Origin: Bergeyella_A cardium
GTDB taxonomy: Bacteria > Bacteroidota > Bacteroidia > Flavobacteriales > Weeksellaceae
Strand: one strand, 5' to 3'
NCBI RefSeq assembly: GCF_030012605.2
Contig: NZ_CP114055.2
Length of the DNA: 64,000 nucleotides
Shown one piece after another: positions 8,933 to 18,188 of the stretch; position 1 is the first letter of the stretch; every line of letters begins with the position of its first letter. The position numbers and the translations under genes are program-made. Under the pieces are notes generated by a model. That model saw only the letters and a list, made by a program, of their open reading frames with translations. It was not told the DNA's origin and ran no database searches.

Positions 8933-9730
8933 TTACCTGCCAAATTTATGATAAAAAGTGCGGAAGCGAAGAAAAATGTATTTTAACCTGTAAAAAATGC
9001 GGTAAATAATGAGTTCTATGAAGGATATTCGCTTCATTAGGTACATTTCTTTGAGGTTTTTTCTGTATCCTTTTGCCATTTCGGGGAGGTTGGCGGATAA
9101 ACCCGATACACCGAATGTTCTTTTGCCTTGACCTGCGATAACCAAGCTCTGATTGAAGATAAATAAGTGATGTTTTTCAGAGATTTTTAGCCAATAATTG
9201 ACATCTTCAGCGTAGTTTTGATTTTCACAGAAGTAACCAATGCTATTGAGAATCTCTCTCTTGAAAATAACGGTAGAAGGCTGGATTTCATTACGAAAAA
9301 GGAGCTTTCTAAATGTGACTTTGCAGAGATTTTTACGAGTAGCGTAGGGGAAAAGGAGTTTTTTATCATTAAAACGGGTAGCTAGGAAATCAATTTCCTG
9401 ATGATGAAGTAAATAATTGAGCTGGGTTTCTGTTTTGTGGGGGAGCCACTCATCGTCTGCATCAAGGAGGGCGATATAGCTGCCTTTGGAGTGCTTTAAG
9501 CCTGCATTTCTGGCGGAAGAAACCCCTTTATTCTCCTGATTAATAAGATGAATGTCAAGCTCTGGATGGGAGTGGATAAAATGTTCTACCAACAACTGAC
9601 TATTATCGGTAGAGCCGTCATTAATGATGATGATTTCTAAGCTATTATCAAAATTTTGAGCTTTAATTGAGTTTAAAGCGCGAATAATACTGCTTTGAGC
9701 GTTGTATAAAGGGATGATAACGGAAAGCAT
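8933..9730 (-). CDS. family 2 glycosyltransferase
   Basis: The 265-residue protein is a GT-A, family 2 glycosyltransferase. It opens with LSVIIPLYNAQSSIIRALNS, has the nucleotide-binding stretch IIINDGSTDNS and the metal-binding LLDADDEW around residues 93-100, and carries the usual NAGLKHSKG segment before it. The C-terminal part is basic with short hydrophobic stretches, consistent with a membrane-associated enzyme for polysaccharide or LPS. It starts 12 bases after the recR stop and precedes the epimerase gene by 11 bases, so recR, this gene and the next two form a minus-strand operon. The substrate is unknown. Confidence 0.85.
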   Translation of the reverse strand: MLSVIIPLYNAQSSIIRALNSIKAQNFDNSLEIIIINDGSTDNSQLLVEHFIHSHPELDIHLINQENKGVSSARNAGLKHSKGSYIALLDADDEWLPHKTETQLNYLLHHQEIDFLATRFNDKKLLFPYATRKNLCKVTFRKLLFRNEIQPSTVIFKREILNSIGYFCENQNYAEDVNYWLKISEKHHLFIFNQSLVIAGQGKRTFGVSGLSANLPEMAKGYRKNLKEMYLMKRISFIELIIYRIFYRLKYIFLRFRTFYHKFGR

Positions 9731-9742
9731 AGGGGTAGGATT

Positions 9743-10354
9743 TTAGCTTTTTTCGTTGTAAGGAGAGCGGTTGATAATCGAGCGGCCGAGAGAAGCTTCA
9801 TCGGCGTACTCTAACTCGTCCCCTACGGAAATTCCCCGTGCAATACTGGAAAAAATCACAGGGAAATGCTTCATTTTTTTGTAGATATAATAGGCTGTAG
9901 TGTCTCCTTCCATCGTTGCACTAAGGGCAAAAATAACTTCTTTTACCGTGCCTTCTTCTAATTTGTTTTTAAGAGCAGAAATATGGAGCTGATTAGGACC
10001 GATACCCTCTATGGGAGAGATTTTACCACCCAAAACGAGATATTTGCCTGTGTATTTGCCTGTATTTTCTATTGCCATTACATCCCTTACATCTTCTACA
10101 ACGCAGATAAGTTCGGGATTGCGACTATTACTCGCACAAATGCTGCATTTTTCATCGTCTGAGAAGTTGTAACAGTCGGTACAATAGTTAATTTCCTGAA
10201 CAAGTTTTTTTAATGAATCAGCGAGAGCTAAAGCCTGGGTTTCATTTTGTCTCAAAAGGTATAGAGCAAGCCTTAGAGCGGATTTTTTTCCTATTCCTGG
10301 TAGCCCAGAAATCTCTTCAACGGCTTTAGAAAGGACTTTACTTGGATATTCCAT
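9743..10354 (-). CDS. recR: recombination mediator protein RecR
   Basis: RecR helps load RecA at gaps together with RecF and RecO. The 203 residues match the family length. The N-terminal helix-hairpin-helix reads LPGIGKKSALRLALYLL, the C4 zinc finger is CTDCYNFSDDEKCSIC, and the Toprim domain begins ICVVEDVRDVMAIE. The C-terminal Walker-like segment has ARGISVGDELEYADEASLGR. It is the first gene of the minus-strand run that continues into the glycosyltransferases. A TATCTTTG box lies just upstream of the ATG. Confidence 0.97.
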   Translation of the reverse strand: MEYPSKVLSKAVEEISGLPGIGKKSALRLALYLLRQNETQALALADSLKKLVQEINYCTDCYNFSDDEKCSICASNSRNPELICVVEDVRDVMAIENTGKYTGKYLVLGGKISPIEGIGPNQLHISALKNKLEEGTVKEVIFALSATMEGDTTAYYIYKKMKHFPVIFSSIARGISVGDELEYADEASLGRSIINRSPYNEKS

Positions 10355-10358
10355 TCGG

Positions 10359-10366
10359 CAAAGATA
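10359..10366 (-). promoter_or_regulatory. -7 promoter element abutting recR
   Basis: On the minus strand this reads TATCTTTG (TAnnTTTG consensus), four bases before the recR ATG. It implies a leaderless or nearly leaderless transcript. Confidence 0.5.
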
Positions 10367-10480
10367 GGGATTTACTCAAAAGAGCATTCTACTAAAAAGA
10401 TTGATAAAAAAATCTTTGCTTCCCAACAAAGATTTAAGGTATAGATTTAGTGAAATATGCTATTGTATAAGAGAAATCTT

Positions 10481-11500
10481 TTAGAATTTCATAAAATCTT
10501 TTACTACTCCACCATTCTGAGTGTGAGGCATTAGCTCTTTTTCTATAAAACTTATGATGGCTTGCTCTCCTACCCCTCCAGAAGGGAAAAGGAGATGGAC
10601 ATTGGCGCCTGCATCAAGGGTAAAGAACAGAGATAAGGAGGTTTCTTTACGAAAAGCCCAGATTTTATTGATGACTTCCAAAGTAGAGGTTTTCATCAGG
10701 ATGAAAGCAGGCTCACTCATCATCATCATTGCGTGTAGCGTAAGAGCTTCGTGCTCTACTAACTTGATAAAACCTTCTAAATCTCCTGTTTTCAGGATAT
10801 TTTTTAGAGTAAAAAAGTTATCCCTCGCCTCTTGGAATCGCCTTTCTGCATAAGGATTGGTATTCATAAGGCTATGACCGAGTGTGGAAGAAACGGACTT
10901 CTGCCCTTCGTGGATGAGGAGTACCCAATCATTAAAATCCTTAAAAACAGGGTGAATATCTTCATTAGGATAGGGAATAGCATACTCGTCTGAGCTGTTT
11001 TCTACGGCTTCGGTCTGCCCCCAAACCACTAAACCATTATAAAGGCTTCGGCAAGCACTTCCACTGCCCAAGCGAGCCAATAAAGAGGCTTTTTGAAGGG
11101 TGTTTTCTTGATTAGGCTGAAGCTGAGTATCTATATCTACCAAGCATTTAGCGATGGCTCCAAAACCAGATGCCGAACTTGCAATTCCAGAGCTGTGTGG
11201 AAAAGTGTTTTCTGTGTTAATAACAAACTTGCCACTTAAAACCCAAGGCAAATAAACCTCAATTTTCTTAAAATATTTCTCAATTTTATCGGCAAAAAGC
11301 GGTTCTTCCTTTCCAGAAAGAAAAGTTTGAACGGAGAACACCTCCCCCTGTATAAATTGCATCTCTGTAATGGTCTTACAATGATTGAGGGTATAGCTAA
11401 TACTGGGATTTGCTGGGATTTGGTTATCATATTTCCCCCAATACTTGATGAGAGCGATATTTGAAGGGCAAGTCTGAACACTGGTATAAGTCATATCCAA
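10481..11500 (-). CDS. mvaD: diphosphomevalonate decarboxylase
   Basis: This GHMP-family enzyme performs the last step of the classical mevalonate route, turning mevalonate diphosphate into isopentenyl diphosphate with ATP use. The 339-residue protein has the family's N-terminal CPSNIALIKYWGK at residues 11-23 and the phosphate loop PHSSGIASSASGFGAIA at about 101-117. SGSACRS follows, and the C-terminal FTLDAGANVHLLFP carries the conserved Asp. Flavobacteria use mevalonate rather than MEP, so the presence of this gene fits the lineage. It starts only six bases after the acyl-CoA ligase stop, so the two are cotranscribed. The third residue is also Met and could be the real start. Confidence 0.95.
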   Translation of the reverse strand: MDMTYTSVQTCPSNIALIKYWGKYDNQIPANPSISYTLNHCKTITEMQFIQGEVFSVQTFLSGKEEPLFADKIEKYFKKIEVYLPWVLSGKFVINTENTFPHSSGIASSASGFGAIAKCLVDIDTQLQPNQENTLQKASLLARLGSGSACRSLYNGLVVWGQTEAVENSSDEYAIPYPNEDIHPVFKDFNDWVLLIHEGQKSVSSTLGHSLMNTNPYAERRFQEARDNFFTLKNILKTGDLEGFIKLVEHEALTLHAMMMMSEPAFILMKTSTLEVINKIWAFRKETSLSLFFTLDAGANVHLLFPSGGVGEQAIISFIEKELMPHTQNGGVVKDFMKF

Positions 11501-11506
11501 TAAATA

Positions 11507-13267
11507 TTAATGCTGGTACATCTGATCAATAAGTTCAGCATATTTATGAGTAACAATATTTCGCTTGATTTTAAGAGTAGGAGTAATTTCTCCCGATTCT
11601 ATATCAAATTCATAAGGCATTAGGGTAAATTTCTTCACCTTTTCATAGCCATTGAGGTCTTTTTGTAAATCGGTAATAATCTGAGTATACAGATTTCTGA
11701 TTTTCTCATTCTCTACAAGCTCTTTATGGTTTTTATAAGTGATATTTTGCTTCTGAGCGTATTGCTCTAATGCCTCAAAATTAGGGCTAATAATCGCAGT
11801 AACGAATGGTTTACCCTCCGCTATCAGCATCACTTGAGCGATAAGATTATTCTTGCAAAGGAGATTCTCAATAGGCTGTGGAGCAATATATTTACCGTTG
11901 GAAGTTTTCATTAAATCCTTAATTCTATCGGTGATATAAAGGTTTCCTGTCTCGGAAATATAACCAGCATCCCCCGTACGGAGCCATCCATCTTCAGTAA
12001 ATACTTTGGCTGTTTCCTCTGGCTGTTTGTAATAGCCTTTCATTACGCCTGTACCTTTTACAAGGATTTCATTATTCTCTCCTATCTTTACTTGGCATTC
12101 CATAGGCTCGCCAGCACTGCCGTGCTCGTATTGAGTAAAAGGGAAGCAGGTTACTGTTGCCGTAGTTTCAGTCATACCATAGCCCACGGTAATATGCAAG
12201 CCCATAGCATCAAAGAATTTGGAGATTTCCGCATCAAGAGAGGCTCCACCACAAGGGGAAAACCATAGTTTGCCACCGAGTTTGTTTTTAATCTTGCCGA
12301 AAACCAGCGTATTTGCCAAAACATTCTTTAACTTTAAGCTGAAAGGAACGGACTTTTGCAATCTTTTAAGCTCAGCTACACGGCTACCGACAGACATAGA
12401 CCAAAAAAATATCTTTTTCTTCAACGGAGAACCAGAAACGACCAGCTCATTAATTCCGTTATAAATTTTTTGATAGAATCTTGGGACTACGCACATCATT
12501 GTAGGCTTCACCTCTGGAAGTGTATGAGCAATGAGCTTTGGGTTTTCTAAAAAGCTAACTTTTGCACCAAACGAGAGAACGAGAAGCGTCCAACTTCTCT
12601 CGAAGACATGGCTTAAGGGCAAGAATGCCAGCGAATGCTCTCTTTCAAAGTTTTTAAACTTGAAATACTTCATATGGGCATCAAAGGCTTTGGTCAAATT
12701 GCCGTGAGTAAGCATTACGCCTTTGGGAGTACCTGTAGTTCCAGAAGTATAAATAATCGTAGCTAAGTCATCATCAGTTCTCGGGATGATATCAAGGGTT
12801 TCATCTGCATCTAAGATAAAATCTTCGAGGTATTGGCTGTATTCTTTCTTAATCCAAACCAATTTTTTAGCAACGATAATCTGACGAAGCGTAGGGCAGT
12901 TCGGAAGTAAATTATAACAGACATCATAATGGTCTTGCGCTCCTGCAAGGATGATTTTTACCTCTGCATCATTAATGATATACTGAGTTTGCTCGGTATT
13001 ATTGGTTGCATAGATGGGAATGGTAACCGCTCCGAGAGCCATTACAGCAAGGTCAAAGGTAATCCACTCCGCAGAGTTATCGGAATAAATCGCAACTTTG
13101 TCACCAGGGGAAATACCTGCGTTTTTTAAAGCGTTTGCCGTTTTAAAAACCAGTGTACGGAACTGCTTCCAATTGATGGACTTCCATTCATCTTTCTTTT
13201 TAAATCCAATGGCAGGATTTAGTGGAAATTTTTGAACATTAGCGTTCAAGAATTCAGTAAGATTCAT
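11507..13267 (-). CDS. long-chain fatty acid-CoA ligase (AMP-dependent synthetase)
   Basis: The 586-residue adenylate-forming enzyme activates a fatty acid to its CoA thioester. Core motifs are in order: the P-loop-like IIYTSGTTGTPKGVMLTHGN near residues 172-191, VGYGMTETTATVT, GWLRTGDAGYI, and ITDRIKDLMKTSNGKYIAP with the hinge. The large HSLAFLPLSHVFERSW segment is typical of FadD15/long-chain ligases in Bacteroidota. It is upstream of mvaD in the same operon, a link that is not obviously functional. The chain length preference cannot be read from the sequence. Confidence 0.92.
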   Translation of the reverse strand: MNLTEFLNANVQKFPLNPAIGFKKKDEWKSINWKQFRTLVFKTANALKNAGISPGDKVAIYSDNSAEWITFDLAVMALGAVTIPIYATNNTEQTQYIINDAEVKIILAGAQDHYDVCYNLLPNCPTLRQIIVAKKLVWIKKEYSQYLEDFILDADETLDIIPRTDDDLATIIYTSGTTGTPKGVMLTHGNLTKAFDAHMKYFKFKNFEREHSLAFLPLSHVFERSWTLLVLSFGAKVSFLENPKLIAHTLPEVKPTMMCVVPRFYQKIYNGINELVVSGSPLKKKIFFWSMSVGSRVAELKRLQKSVPFSLKLKNVLANTLVFGKIKNKLGGKLWFSPCGGASLDAEISKFFDAMGLHITVGYGMTETTATVTCFPFTQYEHGSAGEPMECQVKIGENNEILVKGTGVMKGYYKQPEETAKVFTEDGWLRTGDAGYISETGNLYITDRIKDLMKTSNGKYIAPQPIENLLCKNNLIAQVMLIAEGKPFVTAIISPNFEALEQYAQKQNITYKNHKELVENEKIRNLYTQIITDLQKDLNGYEKVKKFTLMPYEFDIESGEITPTLKIKRNIVTHKYAELIDQMYQH

Positions 13268-13355
13268 TTATTTTCGGTAAATGATTAAATTAAAATTCTG
13301 TTTTTGCGCATTCTAATTTATGTATTGCATAATTTAGACTTGCAACAATACGGAT

Positions 13356-14363
13356 TTATTTTGAAGTTTTAAAACTTTGATCTGCTAAATAGTTTTCTAA
13401 GTGGAAGTCTATACTCTCTTTTACAGGGATAAAATCAAAATTTAATCTTCTTCTTATCTTTTGATTGGTGATGTTAATATTTGAGGTAACGGCATTGATA
13501 TTTGCCTTATTCATCAGCTTTAATCTTGGGAAAATAAAGCCAAAAACATTTAAAAATCTCGCTGCATTAAGGAGTTTATCGGAAAGGATTTTCGTTTTCC
13601 CCAGTCCTAATCTCTGCCGTATTTGGTTTCCTACTTCCTCATAGGATTTATTCTCTGAAACGATGACAAAGCGCTCTCCAAAGGCATTTTCATCCATTAA
13701 TTGAACGGCAATTTGGGCTACATCTCTCACATCTACGAAGGCTGTGCCGCCAGAGAATGTATATTTAGAAGTTTTGAAAAGCAAAGCACTACTTCGTCCC
13801 CAGTTCCCACTGCCAATTATCACACCTGGGTTTAGAATAATGGTATTCAGTCCCTCTGCACTTGCGCGCCATACTTCCATTTCTGCGAAGTGCTTGGATT
13901 TTGCATAGGCAGAATGCGCTATTTTAGGATTAAAATCAGATTCTTCATCCAAGTAGCCCTGCTCATTAAGCCCATCTAATACCGCAATAGAACTGATGAA
14001 AAGAAACTTTTTAATCTGAAAATCCTCACAGGCGTAGAGCAGGTTTTTAGTCCCCGAAATATTGGTATGATAGATTCCCTTCTTTTCAGAGGGGTTAAAA
14101 CTTACCTTTCCAGCACAGTGGTAGACCTCTTCTACTCCGTGTAGTGCGGTAGAAATTGAGTCTATATCATCAAAATCGATATCTACCCAGTCTATTGTAT
14201 TAAAATATTCTTCGGGGGTGTCTGTATAGAAGCGGAAGGAGTGTTTCACCTCATCTAGATTACTTTCAGGGCGTTTTGTAGCCCTTACTTTTCTCCCTTT
14301 TTTAAGGAGTTGAAGTACAATTACCCTACCTAAAATGCCCGTAGCGCCTGTTACTAAAATCAT
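13356..14363 (-). CDS. NAD-dependent epimerase/dehydratase family protein
   Basis: This 335-residue extended SDR protein begins with ILVTGATGILGRVIV (residues 2-16), a glycine-rich NAD(P) site. EEVYHCAGKVSF follows, and the catalytic tetrad region includes FISSIAVLDG and SAYAKSKHFAE (YxxxK). The pattern resembles dihydroflavonol-4-reductase-like or 3-beta-HSD-like members. No pathway partner sits next to it, so the substrate is open. A TACTTTTG box on the minus strand (14368-14375) ends four bases before the ATG, which suggests that it is transcribed alone as a leaderless mRNA. Confidence 0.85.
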   Translation of the reverse strand: MILVTGATGILGRVIVLQLLKKGRKVRATKRPESNLDEVKHSFRFYTDTPEEYFNTIDWVDIDFDDIDSISTALHGVEEVYHCAGKVSFNPSEKKGIYHTNISGTKNLLYACEDFQIKKFLFISSIAVLDGLNEQGYLDEESDFNPKIAHSAYAKSKHFAEMEVWRASAEGLNTIILNPGVIIGSGNWGRSSALLFKTSKYTFSGGTAFVDVRDVAQIAVQLMDENAFGERFVIVSENKSYEEVGNQIRQRLGLGKTKILSDKLLNAARFLNVFGFIFPRLKLMNKANINAVTSNINITNQKIRRRLNFDFIPVKESIDFHLENYLADQSFKTSK

Positions 14364-14367
14364 AAGG

Positions 14368-14375
14368 CAAAAGTA
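14368..14375 (-). promoter_or_regulatory. -7 promoter element abutting the epimerase start
   Basis: On the minus strand this reads TACTTTTG, a TAnnTTTG match four bases from the start codon at 14363. It is another leaderless-type arrangement. Confidence 0.5.
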
Positions 14376-14464
14376 CGAAAAGACTCTCTAACATCTAAAC
14401 CAGAAAATACTAGGATAATTGTTTTTTTCTACAAAAAAATCAGCCTTTTTTACAAATAAAAACT

Positions 14465-14472
14465 TATATTTG
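14465..14472 (+). promoter_or_regulatory. -7 promoter element before a 21-codon ORF
   Basis: TATATTTG is a full TAnnTTTG match, 28 bases ahead of the ATG at 14501. No gene of normal size follows before a terminator, so it would drive a short transcript of roughly 140 bases. Confidence 0.45.
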
Positions 14473-14500
14473 CCTGTAATTACAACAAAAAGTAAATACT

Positions 14501-14566
14501 ATGGTACAGCTAATTTTTGAAATAACCATTTATATACTAAACTTTATTAAGGATTCTTTAGCTTAG
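14501..14566 (+). CDS. possible 21-residue hydrophobic peptide
   Basis: A short ORF encodes MVQLIFEITIYILNFIKDSL plus a final Ala. It is rich in Ile, Leu and Phe with a few charged residues (E7, K17, D18), which gives an amphipathic or membrane-active helix. It sits alone between a TAnnTTTG promoter box and a strong hairpin with a T tract, so it forms a complete miniature transcription unit. I do not recognise it. Options include a small membrane peptide, a type I toxin-like peptide, or a chance ORF within a small RNA. Confidence 0.35.
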   Translation: MVQLIFEITIYILNFIKDSLA

Positions 14567-14592
14567 AGTTTTAGTTTTATTAATGAAAAGAT

Positions 14593-14620
14593 ACTTCTCT
14601 CTAAAAGAAAGGAGTTTTTT
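14593..14620 (+). terminator. terminator of the short unit at 14.5 kb
   Basis: ACTTCTCTCT (14593-14602) pairs with AGAAAGGAGT (14606-14615) in nine of ten positions around an AAA loop, one pair being a G-T wobble. A TTTTTT run follows. Confidence 0.7.
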
Positions 14621-14717
14621 GTGATTATAACAAGATTATTCTTTACGGAATACATACCATAGCAGTAGCATTATCCCAAAAATATTTATTAAATTTGCTT
14701 TCCTATTTGCAGGATTT

Positions 14718-15296
14718 ATGTTGTATATACTTATTGTAATATTATCTTTTTCATTATTTCTTAATCTCATCCGCTCTGGAATATTAAAAAAGTGGGCTAC
14801 AGTCTTTCGTATTTTCAGTATTGCCTTAGGAGTGAGTTTATTCACTTACTGGTTTATAGAAAAAAGTATCGACAGGCTTTTGCAAAATTCTTTATCCCTG
14901 CAAATTATCAATGAGCTCCCTCAGCCATTGGATTTTTATATTATCACGCCTGATAAGAAGGAAGGAGATTCGCTCTATACTACCGAGCATTTTGGAAATA
15001 TCCGTACAGACCATTACAGATTGGACAACCTTATGATGAAAAATTCCAGCGAATACTGGATCGTAGGCTATATAGGGAAAAATATTGCCTATTTCTCAAA
15101 GCAATCGGTGCCGAATATCAATATTGACCAAGTCATCAGCATTAATAATTACACTATTGAGGACGATAGCCTTGCCGAGACCGCTAAAGAATATATAGAG
15201 TCCTACAAAGCTGAGAATATGAATAATGCCTTCTGGGTTACAATGGGGCTCCTCTTGCTGTTCCTCAATATAGGTACATTCATTAAAATAAAGTAA
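14718..15296 (+). CDS. membrane protein of unknown function
   Basis: The 192-residue product starts with a hydrophobic segment at about 1-17 (MLYILIVILSFSLFLN) and a second at about 31-50. A soluble middle part has little hydrophobicity, and a C-terminal membrane segment at about 172-188 ends in Lys. The middle region (about 55-165, with YTTEHFGNIRTDHYRLDNL) would be extracytoplasmic. I do not recognise the family. It ends 11 bases before the nucleoside phosphorylase gene, so the two probably share a transcript. A TAAATTTG box at 14690-14697 lies 20 bases ahead of the ATG and supports this start. Confidence 0.75.
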   Translation: MLYILIVILSFSLFLNLIRSGILKKWATVFRIFSIALGVSLFTYWFIEKSIDRLLQNSLSLQIINELPQPLDFYIITPDKKEGDSLYTTEHFGNIRTDHYRLDNLMMKNSSEYWIVGYIGKNIAYFSKQSVPNINIDQVISINNYTIEDDSLAETAKEYIESYKAENMNNAFWVTMGLLLLFLNIGTFIKIK

Positions 15297-15307
15297 AACT
15301 AAATATT

Positions 15308-16162
15308 ATGTTAAAAAAACTTGCTGCTTCCGAGTTAGTTCTAAATGAAGACGGAAGCGTTTACCATCTCAATTTGCATCCAGAAGAAATTGCCGAAAAA
15401 ATCATTTTAGTAGGCGACCCAGACCGAGTAGCCAGAGTATCCAAGTACTTTGACAAAATTGAGGTCAAGAAAAACAAGCGAGAATTCTACACCCATACGG
15501 GCGTACTCCGAGGAGAGAGAATCACCGTAATGTCCACAGGTATCGGTACCGAGAATATCGATATTGTGATGAATGAGCTCGATGCATTAGTGAATATAGA
15601 CCTTAAGAATAAGGAGTTTAAGGATACACATAAAGCACTTCAGCTGTTCAGACTGGGGACTTGCGGAAGTGTAAACCCAGACATACAGGTAGACAATATG
15701 CTCGTTACCCAAAATGTAGTGGGGCTCGATGGTCTCCTTCATTTCTACTCAGACTATCAGTTTGAGAATGAATTTTCCAAAAATTTCCTCGAAAAATTCC
15801 CTTACGAGCGAATAAAACCTATGCTCTACTTCTCAGATTGGGCAGAAGACATCTCCTCTTACTATGCCGATGCTAAGTATCACGGGAATACGGCAACTTT
15901 CCCTGGTTTCTACGCTCCACAAGGCAGGCAACTAAGGCTAAAAGCCGTAGATGATAAATTCCTCGAAACCCTGAATGACCTCGGCGTAAGCAACTTTGAA
16001 ATGGAAACTTCCGCAATATATGGGCTTTCAAAACTCTTGGGGCATAAAGCGCTTACCGTAAATTGTGTGATAGCCAACAGACGACGAGGAGAGTTCTCCC
16101 CAGACCACCACAATTCCGAAAGAATGACCATAGAATGGGTTCTCGAGCGCTTAATTCCATAA
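15308..16162 (+). CDS. nucleoside phosphorylase (uridine phosphorylase-like)
   Basis: The 284-residue protein belongs to the NP-I nucleoside phosphorylase family, which splits nucleosides with phosphate for base and ribose salvage. Evidence is the N-terminal phosphate-site stretch IILVGDPDRVARVSKYFD, the ribose/phosphate segment VMSTGIGTENIDIVMNEL, and LFRLGTCGSVNPDIQVDN. SNFEMETSAIYGLSKLLG carries the conserved Met-Glu ribose-binding pair. It is longer than the roughly 250 residues of E. coli Udp; this longer type is common in Bacteroidota and the base preference is uncertain. A hairpin terminator follows at 16192. Confidence 0.88.
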   Translation: MLKKLAASELVLNEDGSVYHLNLHPEEIAEKIILVGDPDRVARVSKYFDKIEVKKNKREFYTHTGVLRGERITVMSTGIGTENIDIVMNELDALVNIDLKNKEFKDTHKALQLFRLGTCGSVNPDIQVDNMLVTQNVVGLDGLLHFYSDYQFENEFSKNFLEKFPYERIKPMLYFSDWAEDISSYYADAKYHGNTATFPGFYAPQGRQLRLKAVDDKFLETLNDLGVSNFEMETSAIYGLSKLLGHKALTVNCVIANRRRGEFSPDHHNSERMTIEWVLERLIP

Positions 16163-16191
16163 ATACAAAAACCCTTTCATTATAATAATTT

Positions 16192-16221
16192 AAAGATGAG
16201 GCAGCAGTCTCATCTTTTTTT
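16192..16221 (+). terminator. terminator after nucleoside phosphorylase
   Basis: AAAGATGAG (16192-16200) pairs with CTCATCTTT (16209-16217) around GCAGCAGT and is followed by a T tract. Confidence 0.8.
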
Positions 16222-16307
16222 CTTTATAAAAATAGTCCATTAATACCCGCTCACTTGATACCATAGCCTATAAAGTAGTGATGTCAGCAGGTTTGGTAAA
16301 AAAACTG

Positions 16308-16315
16308 TATTTTTG
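16308..16315 (+). promoter_or_regulatory. -7 promoter element for yidC
   Basis: TATTTTTG matches TAnnTTTG, 64 bases before the yidC ATG and after the preceding terminator. The -33 element is not clear. Confidence 0.45.
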
Positions 16316-16379
16316 TCCGCCTGATTTTACAGAGGGAAGACTTTCGTAGGGTCAGAAGGATATTTTAATATTAATTACG

Positions 16380-18170
16380 ATGCAACAAAACAAAGGATTT
16401 GACAAAAACCAGCTCATCAACTTTATCATTTTCTCTGTCATCTTGATTGGAGGGATGTTTTACTTCCAAAACAGACAAATAAATGCAGAAAATGAAGCAA
16501 AAAACAAAACTATTACTCAAACTCAGCAGCAAGAATCTGCTCATCTGAACCTCCCAACCGATAGCACAGCAAAGGTAGAGCGCATTAATCTTAGCAATAA
16601 GGAGCTCAACCTTGAATTTTCTACTCAAGGCGGACTTCTAACCAAAGTAGAGCTGCCAGAATACAAGGCTTACAATACAAAAACCGATAATACCGACCTC
16701 CCGCTCAACCTTATTGCAGAGCATTCGGCATCTTATGGCTTTGAGTTTAAGGACGGCAACGGGAAAATCATCAGCACAAAAGATTTAATTTTTAGCCCGC
16801 AGGTTAAGGGCAACGAGCTCATCCTTACGGCAAATACTGGTGGTGCAGCGATACAGTTTATCTATACCCTACTCCCAAAATATAAAGTAGATTTCAGGGT
16901 AAAGACGCAGGGACTTTCCAATATTATAAAGGCTGACAATGCAGCTTTTGTATGGGATTATAAGGTAAGAAAACAGGAAAAAGGGCGCTCACAGGAGCAG
17001 TCTCACTCCGAGTTTTCGTACGCATTTAATAATTATAAGGACTATGACTACGACGGTAGAACCGAGCTCTCTGAGGAGGATGAAACCCTGAACTGGATTG
17101 GAGTAAAACAGCAGTTCTTTGCTTCGGTTATTGAGGCGAAAAATGGTTTCACGAAATCTCAGGGGCATCAGGACATTATAGAAAAAGGGGATATCCTCAA
17201 AAAATTCCAGTATTCTGGGCAGGTACAGCTTTCTGGCGGTGAGCTCAATCAGGATTTTAGCTGGTACTTCCTCCCACTGGATTTGGATTTACTGAAATCC
17301 TACGACAAAAACTTCGATGAAATCCTCCCTCTCGGCTGGGCATTCATCGGAGGAGTCAATAGGCTGTTCTTTATCCCAGTATACAATTTTATCTCCAATT
17401 GGGGTGTCTCCGCTGGCTGGGTTATTTTCATCATTACCATCGTTGTAAAGCTCATCCTCTCCCCCATCACCTTCAAACAGCACAAACTCTCAGCGATGAT
17501 GCGCGTCATCCGCCCAGAAATAGACGAGGTAAATGCCAAGTATAAGGATGCCGACCCAATGAAAAAGCAGCAGGAAATAATGAATGTCTACCGAAGAGCA
17601 GGGGTTAATCAGCTCGCAGGCTGTATCCCTGGCTTGCTTCAAATCCCGATTTTCTATGCGCTTTTCAGGTTCTTCCCCAACTTCATCGAGCTAAGGGGTA
17701 AGAGTTTCTGGTTTGCAAAAGACCTCACTGCCTACGATGATGTGCTGAAACTCCCATTTACGATTCCGTTTCTCGGCTGGGACCACATCAGCATCTTCGC
17801 CATTGCCTGTACAGCGGTTATCCTCATCTATACGACGATGACAGCAGGGCAAATGCAGCAACCAACACAAGAAGGTATGCCAAATATGAAAGTGATGATG
17901 TACATCTTCCCCGTAACCTTCTTTTTCTTCCTCAACTCCGCAGCATCAGGGCTTTCGTGGTACTATTTCGTATCTAATGCCATCAACATCATCATTATTC
18001 TCGTTATCAAATACTGGATTCTCGATGAGAAAAAAATACACGCACAAATACAAGAGAATAAAGCCAAGCCTAAAAAAGAAGGTAAATTCCAAAAGAAAAT
18101 GCGCGAAATGATGGAAAAAGCTCAGGAACAACAAAGATTACAAGAACAAAAACGAAACAATAAGCGCTAA
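16380..18170 (+). CDS. yidC: membrane protein insertase YidC
   Basis: YidC inserts and folds inner-membrane proteins, alone or with SecYEG. The 596-residue length matches the Gram-negative type. A membrane anchor lies at about residues 11-27 (LINFIIFSVILIGGMFY). A large periplasmic beta domain spans about 50-330, and the conserved insertase core of five membrane segments spans about 335-560. The core includes ILSPITFKQHKLSAMMRVIRP with the hydrophilic-groove region and NVYRRAGVNQLAGCIPGLLQ. The C-terminal tail is strongly basic and rich in Lys/Gln (about 565-596), as in ribosome-contacting tails of Bacteroidota YidC. It is transcribed alone and ends at a GCACGG-type hairpin. Confidence 0.97.
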   Translation: MQQNKGFDKNQLINFIIFSVILIGGMFYFQNRQINAENEAKNKTITQTQQQESAHLNLPTDSTAKVERINLSNKELNLEFSTQGGLLTKVELPEYKAYNTKTDNTDLPLNLIAEHSASYGFEFKDGNGKIISTKDLIFSPQVKGNELILTANTGGAAIQFIYTLLPKYKVDFRVKTQGLSNIIKADNAAFVWDYKVRKQEKGRSQEQSHSEFSYAFNNYKDYDYDGRTELSEEDETLNWIGVKQQFFASVIEAKNGFTKSQGHQDIIEKGDILKKFQYSGQVQLSGGELNQDFSWYFLPLDLDLLKSYDKNFDEILPLGWAFIGGVNRLFFIPVYNFISNWGVSAGWVIFIITIVVKLILSPITFKQHKLSAMMRVIRPEIDEVNAKYKDADPMKKQQEIMNVYRRAGVNQLAGCIPGLLQIPIFYALFRFFPNFIELRGKSFWFAKDLTAYDDVLKLPFTIPFLGWDHISIFAIACTAVILIYTTMTAGQMQQPTQEGMPNMKVMMYIFPVTFFFFLNSAASGLSWYYFVSNAINIIIILVIKYWILDEKKIHAQIQENKAKPKKEGKFQKKMREMMEKAQEQQRLQEQKRNNKR

Positions 18171-18188
18171 GTAGCAAGCAAATATAAG

